From contig JACONQ010000001.1 of NCBI GenBank assembly GCA_014281115.1, positions 1,488,001-1,552,000 on the forward strand: a stretch of DNA of 64,000 nt, written 5' to 3'. This stretch comes from Laburnicola sp. R22_1 (lineage: Eukaryota; Ascomycota; Dothideomycetes; Pleosporales; Didymosphaeriaceae). A program made the position numbers and the translations under genes. Shown here one piece after another: positions 21,142 through 32,939 of this stretch (position 1 is the first letter of the stretch; each line of letters begins with the position of its first letter). A model generated the notes under the pieces. It did not search any database and was not told where the DNA came from. It was given only the letters and a program-made list of their open reading frames with translations.

Positions 21142-21282
21142 ATGAAAGAATTCGTGTCTGATACTAAGACCTAGTAGCTAACAATAGAGTATGCATACTA
21201 TATTTATACTTTTAAGTAGATAGCTATATATAACTCTATATAACTTTGTACGCATCTTAGCATTAGACCCAAATTCTTTCAT
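21142..21282. mobile_element. Small MITE with 27-bp imperfect terminal inverted repeats
   Basis: 141 bp with ends ATGAAAGAATT.. and ..AATTCTTTCAT. The 27-bp arms (21142-21168 and 21256-21282) differ at four positions, mostly by transitions. The interior is AT-rich and too small to code. I cannot identify a clean target duplication, so the superfamily is open. Confidence 0.65.
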
Positions 21283-21726
21283 AGCAGTGGCATCATCGCT
21301 TTGGGACATAGATCTTGGCTTTACACCACAGGGTTAACTACGGCATTAAGATGTAGAATTTGGAAATTCTGATGGGTTTGTATGGCTGGTAGGTTCATTA
21401 TTGCCGATGTGACACCCAATGGATAGACTCGTCGTGTTGGAAAGTCTACCTTAAGTATATGAACACGCGGCTCCTATCGAACCTTAATGAATGCCGCACC
21501 AAAAGCGTTTTGTACGTGCTTTACAACCAACATGGCTTATGTCATTAACTTCTGCTTGCTTGTGCTATCGCAAATTCCATTAAATTCTGCGAAAGGTTTT
21601 TTATTTTCGACTGATGTTTATGCGCTTGCATCACGAGCTTCTACTGCCCGGGAGCCCGGGGCACTCCTTTGGATCCAACACTACCTGACATTGGTATCAG
21701 GTCCTATTCACACTGACAGAGCTTCA
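21283..21726. other. Intergenic, 3' flank of the NIF3 gene
   Basis: No supported gene. A + strand frame from 21,487 runs antisense into the NIF3 coding region and is treated as a shadow. Confidence 0.5.
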
Positions 21727-22979
21727 CTACGCGTCTTTGCTCAACACGACGATACCATATGGATCTCTATCCACCTCGCTCACGACTACCTCAAATCCTT
21801 CGTCACCCAGCGCGTCCTTCAACTCCTCCGTACCAGCCTCTTCCTCTCTCAGCTTTCCCCACTCTTCCTCTACTTGAACCTCCAACTGCTCCATCAACAC
21901 CTCGCTCAAAAAACCCCTCTCTGAGTTGCTGTGGAACAAGTTGATGACCACCTGGCCCTTCTCAATCGCCGCCAGCGCTTCGTGGTGGCTCATCTCGCCT
22001 GTAAATAGTAAATCGACATCTAGATTGCTGAGCAGCGAGGCGCCTGAGCCGGCGCAGATGCCTACGCTGCGTATAGTAATCTCGGAGAGGTCGGCGTTCT
22101 GAGGGATCGCGACCGGGAAGCCTTTGGGGTTGTTGAGGCCCCGCCCTATACGGTCGAGAAGCTCGGTGAAGGGTTGTGGTTGTTCGAATTTGACGACACG
22201 GCCCATGCCAGCACCAGGATGAGATTCGAGTTCGGGAGATTGAGGGATGATAGGTCGCCGCGTGTGAGCAATGGATATCAATGGAGCGGTCTGATTGCCT
22301 AAACGGATCGTTGTCTGGAAGGAAGACGGATGATGCGCGAGCGCCCATGTTGGTCGCTTCGTATGAGGTTTATCCACAAAAACATCGTCATCGTCTTTGA
22401 TATCCTGCTTGCTGGACGCATCTTGCTCCTGCGACCCTTCCAGCTCCAAATGCTTCTTGCTTCCCGTTACGATATCGGCCAGCCAGTCGCCCAAGCCACC
22501 TGGTGCGGCATCTACCGCCGTATGCGGGCTATATACACTAATGCCGTGGCTTGCTAGTCGGAGCAGTGTCTGCTGTTGCGAGTTTGCGAGCGTGAGGGAC
22601 TTGAGGCCGCGGAATATGATGGGGTGGTAGGCTACAATTATGGACGCATTGAGGGCGATGGCTTCGTCGGCGACAGCTTTTGTGAGGTCAATCGTGAGCA
22701 GTACATTGTTGGATTGGCGGCGGGAGGCGACGAAGGGGGCTTCGAGGAGGAGGCCGGTATTATCCCAGGAATTGTCGGCGAGGGCGGGCGGGTAGCTGGA
22801 TGGTTGTTAGTTCGTGGCCAGTAAGACAGCACTATGAGCTATTGGGGACTGGTATAACCGGCATACGTCGTACCGAAGAGCTTCTGTCGCGGGGTGGAGA
22901 AAGAGAAGGAAACTTACAGCTTCTGCATAGCCCTAACCACCGCCCTCGAAAAAGGGGCAGAGCTTGCTGTCGAGCTCAT
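21727..22979 (-). CDS. NIF3-family (NGG1-interacting factor 3-like) protein
   Basis: Two exons: 22979-22918 and 22795-21727, with an intron of 122 bp (GTAAGT..CAG), about 376 residues. The spliced start MSSTASSAPFSRAVVRAMQKL-YPPALADNSWDNTGLL is the classic NIF3 N-terminus. Metal-site blocks follow: NNVLLTIDLT, IVAYHPIIFRG, YSPHTAVDAAPGG, and near the C-terminus LLFTGEMSHHEAL with VINLFHSNSERGF. These His, Asp and Glu residues form the dinuclear metal centre of the DUF34/NIF3 fold. The substrate is not established; GTP cyclohydrolase-like activity has been discussed for relatives. This is the last intact gene before the AT-rich block, with its start about 115 bp from the composition break. Confidence 0.92.
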
Positions 22980-23118
22980 ACTTGGCGCTCTTCTGAGAGT
23001 TGTGGAAAACATGGACTTTGTTCTGCGCTCCCCCACTGCAAAGCTCGAATGCACATTGACGCTTATCTTATCAATCAGACGGCCCACAAAAAAAATCGCT
23101 AGTTTTACGCTAAAAAGT

Positions 23119-23144
23119 CCTAGAAACTCCTAGAAACTCCTAGA
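23119..23144. repeat. Short 10-bp tandem at the isochore edge
   Basis: CCTAGAAACT repeated two and a half times. Related 10-bp tandems occur at 25,050-25,207 and, reversed, near 54,370-54,410. Confidence 0.6.
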
Positions 23145-23345
23145 CTAATAAAATATTAGCGCTAAGGTATAGTTAATAAAAGGTTAATTATATAATTTAG
23201 AGTAATCTTTTTATAAAGTAGTTAAGAAAATTTAGTACTAGTTTATATATACTATACTATTATATAAAATAATTTATATAATATTAATACCTATTATAAC
23301 TATTAAAGTAAAAGTTATAAACTAAAGTATATATAAAACTTTATA

Positions 23346-23468
23346 TGTGGCGTTATATTAACTACCTAGGGGTAGCATAATAAAGGCTTTTATCTTAAAT
23401 AATATAACAAAAAAGCAAAGCCTCCTACTTAGTAATAAAAAAAGCGTAAAAAGGTAATTACAAAAATA
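23346..23468 (+). mobile_element. SR1 short repeat copy a
   Basis: 123 bp starting TGTGGCG, flanked by exact ATAAAACTTTATA duplications (23333-23345, 23469-23481). It contains the family's small hairpin, AAGCAG..CTGCTT in consensus. Confidence 0.8.
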
Positions 23469-23533
23469 ATAAAACTTTATAATTCTAAATTTACTTTATT
23501 TATCTAATACTAAAATATAGGTATAAACTATAT

Positions 23534-24771
23534 AGTATTAATTAAATCTATCTAGAAGTAGAACGACAAAGGCTTTTATCTTAAATAATATAATAAAAAA
23601 GCAGAGCCCTCTACTTAGGAATTAAAAAGAGCATTAAAAAGGTAATTATAAAAAAACGCGTTTAAAGTTACTAAGCGAGTTTTAGTATAGAGGCTTCTAT
23701 AAGTAAAATTTTTATAAAGAGGCTACTTAGAACTTTAGTAGGGGAGGGATAAAACTTTAGTGCTGCTACGCTATAGTTATTCTCTCTTTTTTTCTACTAT
23801 CTTAATTATTATAAATAATATAAGTTAATATATTAATAGGTATATACTATTTCTTATAAGTAAAATAAAGATAATATATACTAGATACACTATTGCTCTA
23901 TTACTATATTAAAGTTATCCTTAATAAATCTCCTACTATCTCTCTATGCCTATGCCCTACTATCTATCTAGGCATTAATATTATTTCTAAAAAAGTACTT
24001 ACGATTACTAAAAAGTATATGCTAAAGATTTATGCTCCTACTACTAAAGTAATACTAACGCTAGAGTTCTATTTTATCTATAAGATAATTATCTATAGGA
24101 GACTAGTATACCTAACTATCTAGAAGGCGATCCTTATATACTAGCTAGGTTAGCAACTTATCTAGTTCTTAAAAACTAAAAAAACTATATTTCCGCTCTA
24201 GTAGATATAATTACTTCTTATTAGCAATAGAATCCTTTAATAGGGGATATAAAAAAGGAGAATAATAAGATTTTAATTAAGAAGCTTTAGTATGTGTATG
24301 TGTTATTAAATTAACTACCTAGGAGTAGAACAACAAAGGCTTTCATCTTAAATAACATAATAAAAAAAGCAGAGCCCTCTGCTTAGTAATTAAAAAGAGC
24401 GTAAAAAAAAGAAGCTTTAGTATAGTAAGAGTATTATATAACTTTATAAGATTCTTTTAGCTATTATAGCTATATTAGCTTATTTAAGTAAGTATACTAC
24501 ATAAGCGGCGTGCAAGCGTAGATAGTTAATAATACTAATAGTAATAATCTAAATAGACTATATATAGCGTAAGTAAATCTTATATTAGAACTAAAAGCTT
24601 ATAGGTATTAGGGGGTGTAAGTAAGTTTAAACTATTATTACGTTGTTAGGTAGTGTTTAAGGTTAGTTTTTAATTAGAATTAGGTGCTGTATATAGTATA
24701 TAATAACCTTCTATCTTAATCTACTTTAACCTTAAACTAAAAAAGGTTAAAAAGACGTTTAGTAAGCCGAC
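23534..24771 (+). mobile_element. Y element copy 1 (about 1.1 kb, SR1-headed), with a nested SR1
   Basis: Flanked by exact 12-bp TATAAACTATAT duplications (23522-23533 and 24772-24783). It begins with an SR1 module, continues through an AT-rich body, and ends near AGTAAGCCGAC (GGCAAGCCGAC before C-to-T decay). No TIR or LTR. An SR1 copy with its own 15-bp duplication is nested at 24294-24408; without it the element is about 1,108 bp. A 76-codon frame at 23893-24123 lies in the body; its protein is not recognised. Confidence 0.75.
24294..24408 (+). mobile_element. SR1 short repeat copy b, nested in Y element 1
   Basis: 115 bp, flanked by exact AAGAAGCTTTAGTAT duplications (24279-24293, 24409-24423). 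The nesting shows that SR1 copies moved after Y elements had inserted. Confidence 0.8.
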
Positions 24772-24783
24772 TATAAACTATAT

Positions 24784-25049
24784 TACTAAAGTATAAGTAC
24801 CTTATTTCTAAATTATATTTATATACTATTATAATCTAACTACTTCCTTTATATACTTCTACCCTATTATATATCTTTATAGCTCTTATACTATATATTA
24901 TAATATCTTATACTTCTCTATTTATAAAAAAATATATACTTATATTATTATTAATATATAGTAGTACTTTATATATTGCCTATATACTTAGCTATACTTT
25001 TTACTCTAGCGCAACACCTTTATAAGACTCTAAGAAATAATTTTTTTAA
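24784..25049. other. AT-rich sequence, unassigned
   Basis: No repeat boundary or coding relic identified. Confidence 0.4.
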
Positions 25050-25207
25050 AAAGTTCTAAAAAGTTCTAAAAAGTTCTAAAAAGTCTAAAAAGTCCTAGAA
25101 AGTTCTAAAAAGTTCTAGAAAGTTTTAAAAAGTCCTAGTTTCTTATAAAGTAAATTCTATAAAGTTTTAAAAAGTTCTAAAAAGTCCTAGAAAGTTCTAA
25201 AAAGTAT
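25050..25207. repeat. 10-bp tandem repeat tract
   Basis: AAAAGTTCTA-type units repeated about 15 times with interruptions. The tract is immediately followed by SR1 copy c, whose target duplication lies in the last unit. Confidence 0.75.
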
Positions 25208-25333
25208 GTGGCGTTAATTTATCTATCTAGGGGTAGGACAACAAAGGCTTTTATCTTAAATAACATAATAAAAAAAGCAGAGCCCCCTGCTTAGTAATTA
25301 AAAAGAGCGTGAAAAGGGTATCACAAAAAAAGA
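25208..25333 (+). mobile_element. SR1 short repeat copy c
   Basis: 126 bp, flanked by exact CTAAAAAGTAT duplications (25197-25207, 25334-25344). Confidence 0.8.
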
Positions 25334-25525
25334 CTAAAAAGTATAGAGTTACTATATCTATATTAATATAGCTCTAATTAAAAAGAAGAAGCTAAATATA
25401 TAAAAGGAATATTATAGGGCTAGAAAATAAAAAGTAGGTTAAACCTAAGGGCGCCTTTATATTACGTAGGTGTTTATAGTAAATAATATGGCTTTAGTAG
25501 CTTTTTTTTATTATATACATATTAT

Positions 25526-25598
25526 AAAAGTAGGAGGAATATTTGCTATTATTGTAATATTTTTATTAGAAACCCCTTAGTCGCAAAAAAAACAAACC
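25526..25598 (+). mobile_element. SR2 short repeat copy b
   Basis: 73 bp ending in an A-rich TTAGTCGCAAAAAAAAC tail, flanked by 13-bp duplications with one mismatch (25513-25525, 25599-25611). Confidence 0.75.
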
Positions 25599-25766
25599 AT
25601 ATACCTATTATACTACTTACTAGGCTAAAAGATATTATTAATTATACTAGGCCTATTTAGTTATTCTAATACTAGTAAGAGATTATTTAAGTATATTTTT
25701 TAAAAATTCTATTTTATAATATAGATACTATTTATAAACTATATATGGTTTTTTTATAACTAAAGG

Positions 25767-25957
25767 TATAAGGTTACTATAGAGGTTATTATAACGTATA
25801 TAAGATAACTAGTAGTTAGGATCTAAATATAAGATAGTAGCGATACCTATATAAGGTAGGTATGCTAACAGACTATATATATAGGGTCCTTACTTATATA
25901 GCTAAGATATAATATTATATAATATAAGTAAGGGGGTTGCACCTTAGATTAGTAACA
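25767..25957. repeat. Solo LTR-like repeat L, copy 1 (decayed)
   Basis: 191 bp, homologous to 31765-31973 and 61712-61912. The end motifs are RIP-shifted forms of TGTAAGGGCAC..GGTGACA. Confidence 0.65.
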
Positions 25958-25993
25958 CTATTCTCTTCCCTTCTCTAGTAGTAACTTTAGTGC

Positions 25994-26316
25994 TGTTTAT
26001 AAGGCCTCCTTATCACTTAACTAGCCTAATAGGGCCTTATACCTCCTTTAAGCCTAGTAGGGATTTAGATAAAAAAACTCCTTATTTTAAATAAGAGTAG
26101 GTAGCAATTTGTCTTATTACTACTTACCTTCTGCTATTATTCTATTCTACTATATTAACTATTCACCATCTTTTTTTTACGCTCTTTTTAATTACTAAGC
26201 AGGGGCTCTACTTTTTTTATTATGTTATTTAAGATAAAAGCCTTTGTCGTGCTACCCCTAGGTAGTTAATTTAACGCTGCACATTAACTATTAGGCGTTC
26301 TAGTAGCGCCCTTACA
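25994..26316 (+). repeat. 5' LTR of the Gypsy chromovirus, split by an SR1 insertion
   Basis: Matches 34948-35141 after removal of SR1 copy d. It ends ..GCGCCCTTACA. The exact first base is uncertain because of mutation. Confidence 0.7.
26164..26282 (-). mobile_element. SR1 short repeat copy d, inside the 5' LTR
   Basis: 119 bp in reverse orientation, flanked by exact ATTAACTATT duplications (26154-26163, 26283-26292). The uninterrupted homologous site is visible in the 3' LTR near 35,108-35,117 (ATTAACTACT), which confirms the insertion point. Confidence 0.85.
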
Positions 26317-28499
26317 TTTAAATCGCTCCCTTATAAGTAGTAGTAGAATTCTCGCTACCCTAATAGTAATATATAGACCTAGTAAACGCCTTACTTCTAT
26401 AAGCTATAAGCTAGGCAGCCTATCTAGGAATACTTAGTAGTAAGTTAGTACTATTAGGTAGGCAAAAGAATAAATAGAAGAACTTAGGGAGGCTATCTAA
26501 GAAGAAATTAATAATAGCCCTAAGGATTTACAAGCCTCTTAGGTAGAGCTAAATATAATAAAAGCTAACTAAAGGGCAGCTTATTTTATAGAACTATAAA
26601 ACTAGGCGCATAAGAAATAGAAATAATAAAAAATATACTATATTAAGAATATTTAACAATAATATAAAGCTAGCGATATAGTAGCTCTTAATAAGCTTAC
26701 TAGCACCCTATATATAGCCATAATAGTCTTATTATCCCTAGTAGCTACTAAATAAAGTACCTTACTATAACTACCCCTACTAATACTTATAACTATAAGA
26801 GCTATTGCAATTATAACTAATAAAAGTAGAATTATAAGTTTTATTTTTATAAGCATCTTCTTACTTTATTATAAAAGATTATAAGGTTACTTTTAATAGA
26901 TAGTATCTATCTAAGGACCTTTAAAGTTAATTTAAGTTATATTCTAACTAATAATAATAAACAGACCCTAAATAGGCTTCTATTTAGTAGGTGTTAATAC
27001 AACAAATACTTAATATCTTAGGCACTCTATTAGAACACTAGCAAATAGTATTTAAAATAATAAAGAACTATTGCCAAAGGGCAGGTTAGTCTCTAATAGG
27101 CTTACTTAACCACCTTTTCTCTTTATAGGATAAAATTAAGAAGCAGAATAAGTATTATAGGGTAGCTAAATTTATAGCTTCTATAAATAATAGGCTATAT
27201 AAAGAAGTTCTATATTACTTTCCTTTTTAGAGAAAAACTTTTATAAAGGTAGAAGAGATTACTAATTGCCTTTACTAAAAGGAAGAGTAGTTTACTAAGA
27301 ATAAAGGTAAGTTTAAGAACTTATTAAAAAGACCTAAGTTAATAACGCCTCCTACTAAGTTAGCTAGGCTAGCTAAATATAATAAAAAGGAGCGTAAGAA
27401 CTATAAATAGTCTGCCTTAGTATAGAAGAAAAAGAATAAAAATAATCTAAAGGTTACTTACTAGAACTATAGTAAGAGAGGCTATATTTCTCTTAATTGT
27501 AAGAAGAAGAGAAATTTAAATCTACTTTTCTATTCTAAGAACGCATTAGAGTCTATAGGAAAAGGTAAAGGCTAGTAAAACTAGACTCTATTCTATTAGC
27601 TATAATTATTAAGTATAAGAAGAATAAGTAGCTTAAAAAGCTCTATAATATACTTTACCTAAAGAGGCTAACTGTAATAATAGTATAGGCTATAGTAGGG
27701 GATTTAGGCTTAGTTAAGGCACTAGTTAATAGTGGCGCTAAACTTAATATAATCTCTACTTACTTTATAAAGGAGAAAGATCTAATAGTAATACCTTTAC
27801 TAGACTTTATAGTAGAGGTAGTAAATAGTGCAAATATTACTATATATAAATCTATAGTTATTAAAGTGTACCTAGTAAATACTAGAGGTTATAAAGAGAC
27901 TTATTAGGTCCTATTTATAGTAGCAGACTTAAGAAAGTACAAAATATACTTAGAATTACTATAGATTGCTATATATAATTTAAAACTTAACTTTTGTATA
28001 GGTTAATTATTATTTTAAGAAAAGTTAGGGTATAATGCGCCTAACTATACTAAAGTAGCCCTTAAAGACGCAAAATAGTTTAGTTTAATAATATTAGACT
28101 TAACTATAGAATTATACGCGTGTTATATTAGCTATATAAGTAAGAGAATATTTATAATCTTAGTAGAGGCTATAATACTATAGATATACTAAGAGTTCGC
28201 TAATATAGCAAATAGTAATTAATTAGAGGTATTTATAGAACACTTTGCAACTAACCTAAGTATTAATCTTTTTTTAAGGAATAACTACCTTATTAGCCCC
28301 TTTATAACTTATCTAAAAGTAAGCTAAGTGTCTTGCGTAAGTATATTATAAATTACTTATAAAGAGGCTAGATACAATATTTAAGATTACTAGCTAGAGC
28401 ACTAATTCTATTTATAAAAATGAAGGATAGTATATTAAGGCTATGCGTAGATTATTATAGCCTTAACAAAATTATTATTAAAAATTATTATATATTACC

Positions 28500-28760
28500 C
28501 TTAATTACTAAGTTTTTAGAAAGATTAGCAAAAGCGAAGTTCTTTACTAAGCTTAATATCTAAGAGGCATATTATAAGATAAGAATTAGAGAAGGTAATA
28601 AATAGAAGATAGCTTTTTATATAAAGTATAGACACTTTAAGTACTTAGTAATACTATTTTATTTAACTAATACTCTAGTATAATTTTTAGAGTATATTAA
28701 TAAAGTCCTAGTAGAACTAATTAATATAACGTATATTGTCAATTTAGACAATATACTTAT
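28500..28760 (+). pseudogene. Gypsy reverse transcriptase relic
   Basis: The frame reads FFTKLNI..YYKIRIREGN..IAFYIKYRHFKYLV, then INKVLVELINITYIVNLDNILIFSN. The catalytic Y-x-D-D box reads V-N-L-D-N at 28738-28752, so its second Asp is lost to a G-to-A change. In-frame TAG/TAA codons stand where CAG/CAA is expected. Confidence 0.85.
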
Positions 28761-29457
28761 CTTCTCTAATATAGAAGAGAAATAAAAATAATATATAAAA
28801 AAGTCCTCTAAAGGCTATATAAGGCTAAACTATATATTAAACTTAGTAAGTGCAAGTTTTATTAAAAGAGACAGAGTACCTAGGCTATATTATTAGCTAA
28901 AAGAAAGTTAGAGTATATATAGACTATATAAAAACAATTATAAAGTAGCTACTCCCTAAACTAATATATAATATTGGGGTGTTTATTAGTTTTATAAATT
29001 ATTACTAGATAGTTATTAAAGAGTTTTTAAGAGTAGCTCTACTCCTTACTAAACTTACTTAGAAAAAGTCTAGTACTGCCTAAAGTAGGTAAGCTTAAAG
29101 AAGAAAGGAAAGCTAACCCTTACACCTAGATATATAGACAAGAGTAGCTTTTAAAAAGTTAAAGACTGTATTTATAGTAGTGCCTATATTAGTGTACTTT
29201 AAGTTTAATAGAGAGATAAGACTTAAGGTAGATATTTTAAATAGCGTAATATCTAGCATATTAAGCTAGAATATGCCTAAATCTAATAGAATCCTATAAT
29301 AGCGACCTATTAGTTTCTTTTTATAAAAGCTAGATAGTACACAACTTTAGTATAATATATATAATAAGAAATTACTAGCTATTAATAGAAGTATTAAGTA
29401 TTATATTTACTATCTTTATAGATTATAATAACTTATAATAGTTTATAAATATAAGAG

Positions 29458-31066
29458 TGCTAAGTATAAGTAAGTTAAAAAGGTAAGATTCGAGCTAGGG
29501 TACATACGTACATACGTACGGAGTCTATATACAGGGCGCGCTAGTGGCCAAATTAGGCACTAGCGTCGAATTTTACAGAGATAGCCAGGTGGCTCTAGGT
29601 GGCCTAGTAACACTATCCCCTCCTCTATAAGGCTTTGTCCTAAAGCTTTTAACTTAACTAAGGTTGTCTAGTAATTATAGTAAATCTATACAAAGTTTAG
29701 CAAACTTTGTCCTTTTTCTAGCTAAGGTATTATAAAATAAAGAAAAGTCACAAAATTATAGGAATGCGTATAGTAAGGCGTATATAGTAGGTACGTATAG
29801 TAGGGCGTATATAGTGGCAGCTCGTGCGGAGCGTTAATAAGTTACCTATTATAATATCTAATTTGTATAGAAATTGGCTATATAATAGATAGCGCTATAG
29901 ATAATAAAGCACTAAGAAGTGTGTAACTAATTAGAAGGCCTATATATACAAAACACTATAAATTACTATAAAACACTATAAAATAGTGTACTTTTAATGC
30001 GTTTTTTAATACGTTTTTTAACATCCCTTTTAATGTCCCTTTTAACGCGGTTTTTTGCGGTGACGTTAGTAGCGTTAGCTTAGAGAGCTAGGAGAGCTAC
30101 GGCGTAAGCCTAGGTATTAGATAGATAGCTGCCTATTAACTTATTTATTTGTATGGGAATTTAGCGAGCAACAAATAGTATCTTAGGTAATGGGCTACTA
30201 CTTATTATAGTTAAAGTAGTTAACTAAGTTGGCTAAATTAACAAAGCTGGCTAAGGGCTTAATTTTAATAACAGGCGAGCTGGCAATTAATAGAGGCCAA
30301 ATGTTGCTATTATTTATATACAATAGCTCTATTCTAAAGACTAATTTACGTAGATTATAGTTTATAGTTTACTTTTAGGTTGTTATATTAGTTATTAAGT
30401 TAACCTAGTAGAGGTTATAATTAATATAAAGTTGCTAGTTAAGCTAGTAGAGCTTATATTAATAGTATTAACTATTAAGCTAGCGGAGCTTATAGGGCAA
30501 GTAAGCGCTTAGATTCTAGTAAGCTGCCTTATAAAGATAAGCCTATTACTACTATAATAGCTGCTATAAAGTTGCAAACTTTATAACTACTATAATAGTT
30601 ACTTACTTATAAAGTAAGCTATGCTTATATAGTCCTTTACTAAGGGCTCTACGTATTTACAGCCTATTAAACTAGAGTATATAATACCTATTAGTAGGTT
30701 ACTCTTTTAGAAGCCTACTTTTAATAAGAGGTAGTGCTAGGAGGCAATATTATTAGCGTTTATATTAAGTATATTATCATCTTACTCTTTGTATAAAGTA
30801 AGCTAGGCCTCCTTCTAGTTAATCTAGGTAATCTAGCCTACTAGACACTATAGTAGTGGTAAGGTTGTTAGTAAGTAATCCCCTATAAGGAGAGCTTAAA
30901 TAGTGTAAGGGTGCTAAGTATAAGTAGGTTAAAAAGATAAGATTTAAGCTAGAGTACGTACGTACGTACGTACAGAGTCTATATACAGGGCGCGCTAGTG
31001 GCCAAATTAGGCACTAGCGTCGGGTTTTACGGAGATAGCCAGGTGACCCCAGGTGGCCCGGTGATA
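29458..31066 (+). mobile_element. 1.6-kb non-coding element with 155-bp LTRs, nested in the Gypsy
   Basis: Two 155-bp direct repeats, 29458-29612 and 30912-31066, both starting TGCTAAGTATAAG and containing GGCGCGCTAGTGGCC. They bracket about 1.3 kb without a pol relic. It is too short for an autonomous retrotransposon, so it resembles a TRIM or LARD. It splits the Gypsy RNase H region. A CGTA microsatellite inside the LTRs differs between copies. Confidence 0.75.
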
Positions 31067-31764
31067 ATAAATATAAAGAAATTAAACTACTAGTAGGTTA
31101 GAATTTATAAGAGGCTAGCAGAGTATAATTTTATTATTATTTACTAGCTAGAGAAGAAAAACCTAGTAAATAGACTATTAAGACGCTCTAACTATATAAG
31201 TAAGGCGTAATACCTAGTAGAAAAAGAAAATAGGACTTATATAGAGCCTTTAGAAATATTATTAAGTAGGAATACTTTTAATAAACTAACTATCTAATTA
31301 ATTAGTGTAATTATAAGGTTCTAGCAAGCAGCCCTCTAGGAATAAAGGCGGCTAAAAAGGCGTAAACCTAGGAAAGTAATTATAGAAGAGCTAATATTAT
31401 TAATAGATAGTAGCTTTAAATTTAACTTAAAGACTAAAGATAAAGTTAAGGCTTTATAAGAATCTTAGCCCTAATAATTAGATAAAGAGTTATTAAAAGA
31501 AGGCGTAATAAAGTAAAATATAATTAAAGTGCTTATAATAAGTGTAAAGAAGGCGAAGGCCCTTTAAATATGCTATAATTGCTCTATAGATAGGTATTTT
31601 AGGGCGAAGAAGATGTTAAAGAAGTTAAGGAGGCATTTCTAATAGAAAGGAATATAATGTAAAGTTAAAAACTACTATTAAGACTATTTAAAGTGCAGAA
31701 TATCTATTACACCTTAATACTAACTATATAGTCTTTTAAATTCCTTGCCTATGCTAAATAGCCC

Positions 31765-31973
31765 TGTAAGGGCACCATGGGGGTCATCACGTCGTACATG
31801 AGATAATAGTAGTAATTAGAATCCAAATATAAGATAGTAGTAATACCCACGTAAGGTGGGTACGTAGGCAGGCTATATACGTACCCTCGCTTAGGACCTC
31901 GCTTAGTAATCGCGCTAGTCCCAAAAAAGGTAATATGACGTAAGCGAGGGGCCCGCACCTCAGATCGGTGACA
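31765..31973. repeat. Solo LTR L, copy 2, well preserved, nested in the Gypsy
   Basis: 209 bp, TGTAAGGGCACC..GGTGACA, flanked by GCCC on both sides. It is clearly GC-richer than its surroundings and retains CA/TG steps, so it inserted late or was too short for RIP. Confidence 0.75.
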
Positions 31974-31979
31974 GCCCTT

Positions 31980-32760
31980 AGAAGAATATTACCTTAGATT
32001 TTATTATAGACTTACCCCCTAGCTAAACACTTAGCTAAGTCTATAATACTATTCTAGTAATAGTAGACTATCTAATAAAGATAGCTTATTATATATCTAT
32101 AAGGGCAGATTAGAATATAAAGGACTTAGTAGAAGTCTAGATTTAAGATATTATTAGATTATATAGCGGTCCTAAGATAATATTATTAAATAGAGGTCTA
32201 ATAATAAACTCTTTATTAAATGGGTACACTACAGCTAGCTATATAGACATCGAATTCTAATCCTCTATACTAGCAAGCGTGGAGGGTGTACGGGGCGATT
32301 GTACAAGGAAAAGGAAATAATATAACAGAACGACTTAGTATTAACTACTTATCTCTAGAGAGGGTGCGGATGGAAAAGAGAAGATCTTACGGCGCACGGG
32401 CCGCGGCGCACAGGAATCACGTGATCCCCACGTGATGCCATCGTGCGGCAATATTGGAACCTTAACACTCTTACTATTAAGACTCTTCTTATTATTACCT
32501 TAATACTATAAGGGTGTTATTATTAGCCTATTACCTACAAATAAATAGGCAAACTAAAAGGCAAAATTAGACGCTTAAGTAGTATCTTTAGTGTTTTTGC
32601 TGCCTAAAATATAATAACTAGGCAAGATAGTTACTAATTGCAAAATTTATATATAATAATAGTATAATAACTAAAGTAACTCCTTTTACGCATACTATAA
32701 AGTAAATTCTTATATGCTAAAATAGCCTAAAATATTGCTTAGCGATAGAGAATTACTACT
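31980..32760 (+). pseudogene. Gypsy integrase relic, split by a GC-rich insert
   Basis: Reads ..LAKHLAKSIILF.., later KGRLEYKGL, and after the insert LLPTNK.AN.KAKL, matching the HPQTDGQTERQN region of Gypsy integrases after C-to-T decay. Stops abound. Confidence 0.7.
32221..32465. repeat. GC-rich insert, probably a solo LTR
   Basis: About 245 bp of balanced composition inside the integrase relic, starting TGGGTACACTACAG and ending GGAACCTTAACA (TG..CA). It carries two CACGTG palindromes four bases apart (near 32,417-32,432). The target duplication is not certain. Confidence 0.6.
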
Positions 32761-32939
32761 AGACATATTAATTATAGTAAAAGTTATTACACTATAAGCT
32801 TAATATAAAATAAAGATTGTAGCAGCAAATAAGTACTAAAAAAAGTATACTAATAAGAAGAGGAAGCACCTTAGTCTTAAACTAGAAGATTAAGTGTTTA
32901 TATCTACTAGATATCTAAACTCTACACAACCTAAGCGTA

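Noticed and set aside
21487..21924. 145-codon + strand frame near the NIF3 3' end
   Set aside because: Its second half is antisense to well-conserved NIF3 codons and its first half has no domain.
1..23090. A secondary-metabolite or effector gene cluster
   Set aside because: All recognised genes are unrelated housekeeping functions with no shared pathway.
26653..26856. Small hydrophobic minus-strand protein, possible effector
   Set aside because: It lies antisense within the Gypsy gag relic, shows no signal-cleavage site with a mature part, and is explained by AT-rich composition.
29453..31077. An 11-bp target duplication (ATAAATATAAG) around the 155-bp-LTR element
   Set aside because: The similarity is imperfect, does not abut the LTR ends, and several Gypsy codons are missing between the flanks, so it may be coincidence.
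31749..31958. 69-codon minus-strand frame
   Set aside because: It coincides with the preserved solo LTR L copy 2, which is non-coding in its other copies.
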